Positions 53,237-62,058 of a stretch of 64,000 nt of DNA are shown in pieces (positions within the stretch are counted from its first letter, which is position 1; each line of letters starts with the position of its first letter). The translations under genes were made by a program, and so were the position numbers. The notes beneath the pieces were generated by a model, which searched no databases, had not been told where the DNA came from, and was given only the letters and a program-made list of their open reading frames with translations. Origin of the DNA: Chlorogloeopsis fritschii PCC 6912 (GTDB taxonomy: Bacteria > Cyanobacteriota > Cyanobacteriia > Cyanobacteriales > Nostocaceae); NCBI RefSeq assembly GCF_000317285.1, contig NZ_AJLN01000047.1, positions 1-64,000 on the forward strand, written 5' to 3'.

Positions 53237-56200
53237 ATGACAAGTGTATATCAAGAAAGTAAAGAGAATTTTCATCATAATGTCAGTGGTGAAAATTGGA
53301 TAAATAATAATGATACTATAGATGGTATTGAACAGCAGTTAAAAAATTGGCGGCAGCAATTACAAGACATTATTCAAGAAATGCGACAAGCCCCGGATCT
53401 TGATACATTGCTTAAATGTGTTGCTAGAGATATTAGAGAAAAGTTAGCTTGCGATCGCATTTTAATTTATCGCTTTACCTCAGTTGAAAATGGTATTGTT
53501 TTAGCAGAATCAAAAACCACAGGTTTGACTCCTGCAATTGGTGAAAATATTCCAGTTATTGCCTTTGGTTTAGCTAATAATAAAGTTGATTTAGACACTG
53601 TTGTTATTAACAATACAACTGAGGCAGATATTGCACCCTATCAATTACAACTGCTTGAGAAATTTCAAGTCAAAACTAGTTTGAGTCAACCGATTTTTGT
53701 TGAAGATCAGGTATGGGGCTTGCTAGTAGCTCATAATTGTTTGTCACAAAGACAATGGCTAGAGGGAGAAATTACCTTACTATCTCAAATTGCCACAGAG
53801 TTGACTTACAGATTGCAGAATTTTGAATTTCAAAGCAAATTACAACAGCAACAACAGCAGCAGAAATCATTAATTAAAGTTATTGACAAAATTCGACAAG
53901 CATCAGATGTCGATACTATTTTCAAAACTACTACCCAAGAAGTACGCCAATTACTACAATGCGATCGCGTTGCAGTCTACCGTTTCAATCCTGACTGGAG
54001 TGGTGCATTTATCGCTGAGTCTGTTGCGAGTGGTTGGATGCCACTGGTAGGCCCCAATATTAAAACTGTCTGGGAAGACACTCACTTGCAAGAAACCCAA
54101 GGAGGGCGTTATCGCTATCATGAAAGTTTTGTTGTTAACGACATTTATCAGATCGGACATACCTCCTGTCATCTTGAAGTTTTAGAACAATTTCAAGTCA
54201 AAGCCTACGTAATTGTTCCTGTATTTTCTGGTTCAAAATTATGGGGATTGTTGGCAGCTTATCAAAATTCCAGCCCTCGTAATTGGCAAAATTGGGAAGT
54301 CAGCTTACTGACTCAGATTGGTTTGCAATTTGGTATTGCATTATCTCAAGCAGAATATCTAGAACAAGTGCGATGGAAATCTGAGCAACTAACTCAGATA
54401 GCTGAACAAGAAAAAGCTTTAAGCAAGGTAGTTAATCGCATTCGCCAATCTCTAGATTTGGATCACATCTTCAGAACTACTACTCAAGAAGTACGCCAAT
54501 TACTGCAATGTGATCGCGTTGCAATTTATCGCTTCAATTCTGATTGGAGCGGCACATTTATTGCTGAGTCTGTTACCAGTGGTTGGGTGCAACTGGTAGG
54601 CCCCGATATTAAAACTATCTGGGAAGATACTCACTTGCAAGAAACCCAAGGAGGACGTTATGCCAAAGGTGAAACTTTTGTTGTTAGTGACATTTATCAG
54701 GTAGGGCACGCTTCTTGTCATATTGAAGTTTTGGAGCAATTTCAAGTTAAAGCCTATGCGATCGTTCCTGTATTTTCTGGCTCAAAATTATGGGGATTGC
54801 TAGCGGCTTATCAAAACTCCAGCCCTCGTGATTGGCAAACCTGGGAAGTCAATTTATTGACTCAAATTGGCGTACAATTTGGTTTAGCTATATCCCATGT
54901 AGAATCTTTCCAAAATACCCAACAGCAATCTCAAAAATTAGCTGCGATCGCAGAACGCCAACAAAATCTAATTTTTCTCACTCGCAAAATCGGAGAAGCA
55001 CTGGCAGTCAAAAATGAATCTTCAGAAACTTTGAACATTCTCCAGACAGTAGCTTCAGAAGTCAGGCGATTATTGAAAGTGGATCGGGTGATTGTCTATC
55101 GCTTTAATCCTGATTGGAGTGGTGAATTTGTTGCTGAATCTGTTGATAAAAATTGGGTTCCTTTGAAAGAAAAACAGATAGATATGGGTTTGCTACAAGA
55201 GAATGGACATTGCAACGCCCTCCGCAATCTTTCACAAAATACCAAAGCAGGCTATTCACGGCAGAAAACAACTTTTGTTGTAGATGATATCTACAAAACA
55301 AACTTCCCTCCCTGCTACATGGAGCTTTTAGAGCAATTTGAAGTAAAAGCTTATCTGACGGAACCTATTTTTAAAGATCGTCAATTGTGGGGATTGCTGG
55401 CAGCATATCAAAACTCTGAACCACGCCACTGGGACGAGTTTGAAGTGAATGTCATGACTCAGATTGGTGTGCTGTTGGAAGTTGCCATACAACAAGCAGA
55501 CACTTTAGCGCAATTGCAGGTACAGTCGCAAGAACAACAACTGTCGATCGAACGGGTGCAACTCATGTCCAAAATCTTCGAGCGCATCCGGGAATCTTCA
55601 GACTTGGATACAATTTTTCGCTCAACGGTAAGAGAAGTCCGCAGTTTGATTAATGCTGAACGAGTAGCAGTATTTCGTTTTCTTCCCGAATCTGGCTACA
55701 ACGATGGGGTATTTGTTGCTGAAGATACGCTACCGGGACATTCCTCTGTTCTGAAAGCACAGATACATGATCACTGTTTTGGTGAACAGTATGCTGCTGG
55801 TTATCGCGAAGGACGAATTCAAGCTGTTGCTGACATCTACAATGCCAATTTTACTCAATGCCACATTGATATTCTTTCCCAATTTCATATCAGGGCTAAT
55901 TTAATTGTGCCGTTGATTAAAGGGGATGAATTATGGGGTTTATTGTGCATCCATCACTGTAGCGCCCCACGACAATGGCAGGATGATGAAATTACTTTGA
56001 TTAGACAAATTGCCGAGCAGTTTAGCATCGCCTTACAAAAAGGGGAATACCTGCAACAACTGCAAACACAGTCAGCACAACTTGCAGAAGCAGCAACTAG
56101 GGAAAAGGGAGCTAAAGAATCACTGCAAAAAGGAGCAGTGCAGCTATTAGCAGCAGTTAGACCGGCTCTAAACGGCGATTTAACAGTACGTGCGCCGCTC

Positions 56201-57109
56201 ACCGAAGATGAACTAGGCACGATCGCTGACGCTTACAATAATACTCTCCAGGCTTTGCGCCAAATTGTTATTCAAGTACAAGCCGCTGCCCAACAAGTAG
56301 CAAGCACTTCTCGCCGCAGCGATTCTTCTTTGGGAGAATTGACAACCTTAGCACAGTTACAGTCTAGGGAAATCACTGAGGCACTAGGAGAGATTCAACA
56401 AATGCTAGACTCTAGTAAAGCTGTGGCATCTAGCGCTGAATTGGTACAAATAGCTGTGCAACAAGCTAACCAAACAGTAGTTTCTGGTGATACAGCGATG
56501 AACTCGACTGTAGAAGCAATTCAAGCAATTCGCGAAACGGTTGCCCAAACCAGCAAGAAAATTAAACGTCTTAGCGAATCATCGCAAAAAATCTCGAAAG
56601 TGGTGAGTTTGATTAGTAACTTTGCCACGCAGACAAACGTATTGGCGTTGAACGCAGCTATTGAAGCCACCCGTGCTGGCGAGTATGGAAAAGGCTTTGC
56701 AGTCGTAGCTGATGAGGTTCGTTCTTTATCTCGCCAATCTGCTGCTGCGACGATTGAAATTGAAAAATTAGTTCAGGAAATTCAAGCAGAAACTGGTGAA
56801 GTGGCAATGGCAATGGAAACAGGCATCAAGCAAGTTGTTGAAGGTACAAATCTTGTCAATGAAACACGTCAAAATCTAAATGCTATAGTTGCCGCAACTG
56901 CTGAGATTACTAAATTACTACAACAGATTACTAAAGCAACTCAAACACAAACACTGCAATCTACATCAGTGACAACATCAATGAAAGATGTAGCAGAAAT
57001 TGCAAATAAAACTACTACTGAAGTAAATGAAATAGCTGCTATTTTCCAGCATTTATCAAACATGGCACAAGATTTATTGGCAAATGCCAGCAAGTTTAAA
57101 GTCGAATAA
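53237..57109 (+). CDS. MCP with five GAF domains (cyanobacteriochrome photoreceptor)
   Basis: About 1290 residues, no membrane helix seen, so probably soluble. Five GAF domains in tandem. GAF1 (about 55-185) lacks a bilin Cys. GAF2 and GAF3 have WEDTHLQETQGGRY and Cys-His (C311 and C494), the red/green-type canonical pattern. GAF4 has Cys693 followed by Tyr, not His. GAF5 has a DXCF motif (D845-H-C-F848) plus Cys875-His, the two-Cys blue/green type. A HAMP-like helix (NGDLTVRAPLTEDELG) and an MCP tip (NVLALNAAIEATRAGEYGKGF) follow. ATG 53237 preferred over TTG 53195 (AGAGGT upstream). Numbering from ATG. Equivalent to PixJ. Confidence 0.9.
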   Translation: MTSVYQESKENFHHNVSGENWINNNDTIDGIEQQLKNWRQQLQDIIQEMRQAPDLDTLLKCVARDIREKLACDRILIYRFTSVENGIVLAESKTTGLTPAIGENIPVIAFGLANNKVDLDTVVINNTTEADIAPYQLQLLEKFQVKTSLSQPIFVEDQVWGLLVAHNCLSQRQWLEGEITLLSQIATELTYRLQNFEFQSKLQQQQQQQKSLIKVIDKIRQASDVDTIFKTTTQEVRQLLQCDRVAVYRFNPDWSGAFIAESVASGWMPLVGPNIKTVWEDTHLQETQGGRYRYHESFVVNDIYQIGHTSCHLEVLEQFQVKAYVIVPVFSGSKLWGLLAAYQNSSPRNWQNWEVSLLTQIGLQFGIALSQAEYLEQVRWKSEQLTQIAEQEKALSKVVNRIRQSLDLDHIFRTTTQEVRQLLQCDRVAIYRFNSDWSGTFIAESVTSGWVQLVGPDIKTIWEDTHLQETQGGRYAKGETFVVSDIYQVGHASCHIEVLEQFQVKAYAIVPVFSGSKLWGLLAAYQNSSPRDWQTWEVNLLTQIGVQFGLAISHVESFQNTQQQSQKLAAIAERQQNLIFLTRKIGEALAVKNESSETLNILQTVASEVRRLLKVDRVIVYRFNPDWSGEFVAESVDKNWVPLKEKQIDMGLLQENGHCNALRNLSQNTKAGYSRQKTTFVVDDIYKTNFPPCYMELLEQFEVKAYLTEPIFKDRQLWGLLAAYQNSEPRHWDEFEVNVMTQIGVLLEVAIQQADTLAQLQVQSQEQQLSIERVQLMSKIFERIRESSDLDTIFRSTVREVRSLINAERVAVFRFLPESGYNDGVFVAEDTLPGHSSVLKAQIHDHCFGEQYAAGYREGRIQAVADIYNANFTQCHIDILSQFHIRANLIVPLIKGDELWGLLCIHHCSAPRQWQDDEITLIRQIAEQFSIALQKGEYLQQLQTQSAQLAEAATREKGAKESLQKGAVQLLAAVRPALNGDLTVRAPLTEDELGTIADAYNNTLQALRQIVIQVQAAAQQVASTSRRSDSSLGELTTLAQLQSREITEALGEIQQMLDSSKAVASSAELVQIAVQQANQTVVSGDTAMNSTVEAIQAIRETVAQTSKKIKRLSESSQKISKVVSLISNFATQTNVLALNAAIEATRAGEYGKGFAVVADEVRSLSRQSAAATIEIEKLVQEIQAETGEVAMAMETGIKQVVEGTNLVNETRQNLNAIVAATAEITKLLQQITKATQTQTLQSTSVTTSMKDVAEIANKTTTEVNEIAAIFQHLSNMAQDLLANASKFKVE

Positions 57110-57279
57110 ATCAGGGACTAGGAACTGGGGATTAGGGACGCTTGAAGAGGACAAGGAGCACCTGGTGCAAGGGGACAAGGGGAGGAATAGACAAGCAACC
57201 TATTAACTACTAACCACTAACCAATCCCCAATCCCCGTTCCCTCTTAACATCCAAAATTCAAAATTTAACAATCAATAT

Positions 57280-60200
57280 ATGATTACTGATTCTTATATT
57301 CGCGAACAAGGCTATATTTACTTCCTAACTGAAGCTCCAGAATTACTACAAATTATTGAACAAGAGCTTTTTAGTTTGGAGGCACATAATATTACAAAAG
57401 TGCATAATTTAATGCGAGCCACTCATACTTTAAAAGGAGGTGCTGCTAACGTCGGGCTAGAATTGATTAACAAGATTTCCCATTCCTTAGAAGATGTATT
57501 TAAGTCTCTTTATAATCCTGATATAGAGATTGATAATGAATTGCGATCGCTGCTATTTCAAGCTTACGAGTGTCTCCAAATCGCATTAGTGTCAGAACAG
57601 AATCAAAGTAATGTTAATAATGATGAGATTTTACAACGAGCAACTAGTGTATTTGTCCAGTTGCAAGAAAAACTAGGAGATGCTTTTGGTGCCGATACTC
57701 ATATTCCCACGTCCGAAGAACTGGGATTTGATATTGTCCTATCTATATTTGAAACCGGAGTAACACAACGCCTAGAAAGCATTACTGAAGTAATTCAAGC
57801 TCCATCAGATGCTCTCACATTAGCTGATATATTACGCTCTCATGCTGAGATTTTTTTCGGCTTGGCAGAATCTTTAAATTTGCCTGGTTTTGGAGAAATT
57901 GCCCAAACTATTATTACCGCACTCACAGTTAACCCCACTCAAGCGCTCAAGATTGGCGAAGTTGCTCTTGCAGATCTGCAGCAAGCCAGAGTTCGGGTGA
58001 TAGCAGGCGATCGCATTCGCGGTGGTGAACCCTCCCCTGCTTTGCAAGCATTCACAAAAGTAACAGATGCAATTACAAATCAAACTAATAATTTATCTAT
58101 AGGTTCTATAGATACAATAGTTACTCAATCTATTAATAATAACTTTTTGAAAATAGAATTTGAAGAATTATATAATTTTTTGATTAATAATGAGTACCAT
58201 AAAAAACCGTTAAAACCAGCAATCGCTAAATTTTACTTAACAGTAATTCGCCATCTTTTGGGTTGGTTCAATCATTATCGAGAAATACCAGAACAAGAAT
58301 TTAGCCTATCTATATTAATTCCTAATTCTCCACCAGAAAATGCTATCAATTATATTGAAAATTGGTTGAAAGATTTCTGGAAATTTTTGCAAAACCAAGA
58401 AGATAGCCATAGCCTGTGTCTGTATCGCCAGGGTGCGATCATAAATATCTTGCTGGCGATCGCTAGATTTCAGTACTCCACTGACAGCAATAATCAAGTC
58501 ATCCGAGCACTCAAAAGCAAAATTGACGAATTAGCAACAGAATATAAAAAATGTCCTCCTCTGACTGCTCACGAAAAAAATTGGATTGAAAACTCTAAGT
58601 TAAAAGAACTACTGGTGAGCAAAGAAATTTCTACCTCTACATCTTTTCAAGCTATCAATCCTCTGTTAGAGACAATATGGGGAGAAGAAGAAATTCCTAG
58701 TCCTGCTAGCCAATTACCATCGATTCAAGCAGAAATTGAAACTTTTAATTTAACAGAGCGTCCTGAAACACTAAATATTGTTAAGCAGAAAGTAGAAGAA
58801 ATACCTGAAACAATAATTGAAGTTATTCCTGAGCAAAATATTATAAACAATATTCATAACTTAGAACAAACTTCTGCTTTACCAAATAAAAAAACACTTC
58901 ATAATTCATCTATCCGAGTAGAAGTTGAAGTATTACAACGCCTCAACTACTTAGCAGGAGAATTGCTAATTTTTCAAAAGCAAGGTGCTTTAAATGATGA
59001 AAATATTACAGAATTAATTGAGAATTTATTTAGATATTTGTCCAAACACCAAGCAAATTTAAATAAGTTGCGAGAACTACCGCTAAAACTTCAAAATATC
59101 GCTCCTAAAGAGCACTCGCAAAATGTAAGGGAAGTAGAAGTAGAGTTTGACTCTTTAGAAATGGATGAATATACAGAATTTAATCTAGTTTTACACGAAG
59201 CTATAGAAGAAACACTACAACTACAAGAAACAGCCGATTCTCTTAACTTACTCATCAAGCAAGCACATCAAATTAAGGACAAAAAACAGCGTTTAGTGCT
59301 GAATATGTTAGATAGCTTGACCACAGCCAGAATGCTACCCATCGGAAAGATTCTAAATCGCTTTCCTCAGATGATACAAAATTTAGGAAATGTTTATGGC
59401 AAAAGTGTAGAATTGAAACTCATTGGTACAGAAGTGCTAATAGATAAAGCGATCGCCGAAAAACTTTATGACCCTTTGTTACACTTACTGCGTAATGCTT
59501 TTGACCACGGTATAGAATCTCCACAAGTTCGCTGTGAACGTGGTAAATCAGAACAAGGTTTGATTGAAATTCGTGCCTACAATCAGGGTAGTCAAACATT
59601 AATTGAAATACGGGATGATGGACAGGGATTGAATTTAGAAAAGATTCGTGCTAAAGGTATTGAGCTTAATCATTTACCAGACAATGACAAAGCCACGAGT
59701 ACAGAAAAACTTTTTGAGCTATTGTTTGTACCTGGATTTTCTACCGCAAGCAAAGTGAGCGAAATCTCTGGACGTGGTATCGGCTTAGATATTGTCCGCT
59801 CTCAACTAGAAGCATTAAACGGTTCTATTACAGTTCAATCTGTACCCAATCAAGGAACAATATTTACACTCAAAATCCCTTTTTCTATGACTACCGAACA
59901 ATTAATGATTGTCCAAGCAGGTGATGCTGTTTACGCCTTGCTTTTAGATAGTATTGAAAAAATCTTACTTCCCAGTGCAGAGCAAATCAGGGAAATTGAA
60001 GGCAGAAAAACTTTGTATTGGAGTACAGGTAACGATGAATGTATAGTTAGCATCCGGCAACTTTCAGAATTAATTCAATATAATAGTTCGTTCAACCGAA
60101 GTAGTGCATCATATCGGCTCACAAGCAATGAGATTGGGGAAACGATTAAACCCGTGCTTTTGCTTCGCCACAATCAAGAAATTTTAGGTTTAGAAGTTGA

Positions 60201-60921
60201 CCAAATTATTGGTGAGCAGGAGTTATTAATTCGACCTTTAGGAAGTGCGATCGCTCCTCCTCAATATATTTATGGTTGCACAACTTTAGCAAATGGCACC
60301 CTCATTTTGGTGATTGATGGTGTTATGTTACTGGAGTCTAAGAAAATGCAAGCAACAGTTGAGATTATGCCATTACCAGTGGCTAATTCGTTCCATCAAA
60401 AATCCTTGCCCTTATCTGGAACAACCATGCAATCTCAACTGCTATTGGCTGCCTCTGATTCTACAAATTCTCCAACAATCCCAATCAATCGCCCTCTGGC
60501 TCCAACCTACAACACAGTAAAAGTTATATTGGTGGTAGATGATGCAATTAGTCTGCGCCAAACCCTTTCTCTTACTCTTCAAAAATCTGGCTACCAAGTA
60601 TTACAAGCCCAAAATGGTATGGAAGCTTTAGAACAGTTGCAGCGACATCCTGAAGTTTCGCTTGTAATTTCCGATCTAGAAATGCCAAGGATGAATGGTT
60701 TTGAGTTATTAAATAATGTTCGGCAAAACCAAAATTTAGCCAGCAAACCAATCTTAATTCTCACTTCCCGTAGCGCTGATAAACATCGCCAACTAGCACA
60801 AGCATTGGGTGCAAGCGCTTACTTAACCAAACCTTATTTAGAGCATGAATTTCTCTCTATTATTAAGAATTTAATGAATGGAGAAATTAATAATTTTAGT
60901 AATTTAGTGATGAGTAATTAG
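57280..60921 (+). CDS. Hybrid histidine kinase CheA with C-terminal REC
   Basis: 1213 residues. N-terminal Hpt with His49 (MRATHTLKGGAANVG). A long linker region (about 200-560) without conserved motifs, with a second Hpt-like stretch uncertain. CheA kinase core: LRNAFDHGIESP (N box), IEIRDDGQGLNLEKI (G1) and SGRGIGLDIV (G2). CheW-like regulatory domain, and a terminal REC with Asp1132 (SDLEMPRMNGFEL). CheA-REC fusions are typical of PixL/PilL/HmpE. Closes the five-gene locus and should phosphorylate the two upstream regulators. Confidence 0.9.
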   Translation: MITDSYIREQGYIYFLTEAPELLQIIEQELFSLEAHNITKVHNLMRATHTLKGGAANVGLELINKISHSLEDVFKSLYNPDIEIDNELRSLLFQAYECLQIALVSEQNQSNVNNDEILQRATSVFVQLQEKLGDAFGADTHIPTSEELGFDIVLSIFETGVTQRLESITEVIQAPSDALTLADILRSHAEIFFGLAESLNLPGFGEIAQTIITALTVNPTQALKIGEVALADLQQARVRVIAGDRIRGGEPSPALQAFTKVTDAITNQTNNLSIGSIDTIVTQSINNNFLKIEFEELYNFLINNEYHKKPLKPAIAKFYLTVIRHLLGWFNHYREIPEQEFSLSILIPNSPPENAINYIENWLKDFWKFLQNQEDSHSLCLYRQGAIINILLAIARFQYSTDSNNQVIRALKSKIDELATEYKKCPPLTAHEKNWIENSKLKELLVSKEISTSTSFQAINPLLETIWGEEEIPSPASQLPSIQAEIETFNLTERPETLNIVKQKVEEIPETIIEVIPEQNIINNIHNLEQTSALPNKKTLHNSSIRVEVEVLQRLNYLAGELLIFQKQGALNDENITELIENLFRYLSKHQANLNKLRELPLKLQNIAPKEHSQNVREVEVEFDSLEMDEYTEFNLVLHEAIEETLQLQETADSLNLLIKQAHQIKDKKQRLVLNMLDSLTTARMLPIGKILNRFPQMIQNLGNVYGKSVELKLIGTEVLIDKAIAEKLYDPLLHLLRNAFDHGIESPQVRCERGKSEQGLIEIRAYNQGSQTLIEIRDDGQGLNLEKIRAKGIELNHLPDNDKATSTEKLFELLFVPGFSTASKVSEISGRGIGLDIVRSQLEALNGSITVQSVPNQGTIFTLKIPFSMTTEQLMIVQAGDAVYALLLDSIEKILLPSAEQIREIEGRKTLYWSTGNDECIVSIRQLSELIQYNSSFNRSSASYRLTSNEIGETIKPVLLLRHNQEILGLEVDQIIGEQELLIRPLGSAIAPPQYIYGCTTLANGTLILVIDGVMLLESKKMQATVEIMPLPVANSFHQKSLPLSGTTMQSQLLLAASDSTNSPTIPINRPLAPTYNTVKVILVVDDAISLRQTLSLTLQKSGYQVLQAQNGMEALEQLQRHPEVSLVISDLEMPRMNGFELLNNVRQNQNLASKPILILTSRSADKHRQLAQALGASAYLTKPYLEHEFLSIIKNLMNGEINNFSNLVMSN

Positions 60922-61029
60922 TTAGTAGGTAGTAGATAGTGGTTAGTAGTTAACCATTAGCCATTAACCATTAACTATGTACAGACACTCTGTTTGCAGC
61001 GTCTCTAACAAATGACTAATGACCAATGA

Positions 61030-61401
61030 CTAATCTTCCAGTGATTGGGCTGGTACTTCAACTGCTGTGACATCAATTGTGCCTTCTGGTGTAAAGCGCT
61101 GAAAATGTCCCTGTTGCACTAACAAAGGCTCTCCACAGTTAGGACACTGTAACTGCGTCTTATTCAAACCTGTAAATTCATATTCGCAGACAGGACAGCG
61201 ATCAGTAACTAGGTTACGTTGCAGCCACCACCTAAATCCGAAAAAGGCAAGAATGGGTGTTAACAAAATTAGCCCAACAATAATCAGCAAGGAATTAACC
61301 AACCAACCTAAGCCTAATGACCCTAGCAACCATACAACTGCTATGAAGGTAAGCCAAGGACGGAGATGATACAGATTCAACTCAAAGGTTTTAAAGCTCA
61401 T
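61030..61401 (-). CDS. Two-helix membrane protein with zinc-ribbon
   Basis: 123 residues. Helices WLTFIAVVWLLGSLGLGWLV and ILLTPILAFFGFRWWL, then a four-Cys ribbon (CPVCEYEF and CPNCGEPL). The C-terminus is FTPEGTIDVTAVEVP. No family name. Transcribed towards the CheA gene. The small ribbon probably binds one Zn. Confidence 0.72.
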   Translation of the reverse strand: MSFKTFELNLYHLRPWLTFIAVVWLLGSLGLGWLVNSLLIIVGLILLTPILAFFGFRWWLQRNLVTDRCPVCEYEFTGLNKTQLQCPNCGEPLLVQQGHFQRFTPEGTIDVTAVEVPAQSLED

Positions 61402-62058
61402 TTCTTAAGTGTCGTCTTGCTCTTACTCTAGGATAGCGAGTTTATCGTGCAGTCTCTAGTGCCAAAGGCAGAAGATTGTAATGCCACTCAGGCGTAACTT
61501 TTTTGCCTTTTTCAACCATATTGTTATGACTGCTCTTATATATCAATCACTAATAAATTTTTCTGCCTCATAGCAAGCACTAAAACCATTGATTACGAAA
61601 ATTACGTAGCTGATAGTATTACATATTACACAATGGCTTCGCACCGAGTAATTGGAAGTTGCAGCTGCACAGGCGTTACCTAGCGTGTGATTTCTAATTG
61701 CCAGAGCTAGCTCTAGCCTTTGTTGCTACAGAAAAGTTTAAGAAATATTATGTGACTGTGAATTTTTAGTGAAAAATGTAACTATATCTGTCTAAAGGGG
61801 TAAATTAAAGAATAGTTTAAGAAGCATATTTAACAATAAAACATCCGTACTTATTTATTCTCAATTAACTCAGAATAATAATGCTGTTTTTATTGTGTGA
61901 ACTATAAGTGCTAAAACGTTTTTAAGTAAATATACTTAAAACTGTGCTAGAAGTTTATAGCATTTATACAAACTTATAACAGCAAAATCACTGCCTTCCT
62001 CTTCTAGTGATACATAAGCAATATGAGGTGACTTGTCAAAGCTTCTTGAAAGGGTGGG
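61402..62058. other. Intergenic region before the LOV-GGDEF gene
   Basis: About 657 bp, AT-rich from 61740. A minus-strand frame here (61936-62139) is in the shadow of the GGDEF gene and is not a gene. TAGCGTGTG and related words near 61680 belong to small repeats. A TGA at 62047-62049 sets the limit for the next start. Confidence 0.5.

Noticed and set aside
53880-54900. GAF2/GAF3 repeat as an assembly artefact
   Set aside because: The copies differ at many scattered positions and both keep the frame, so the duplication looks real.
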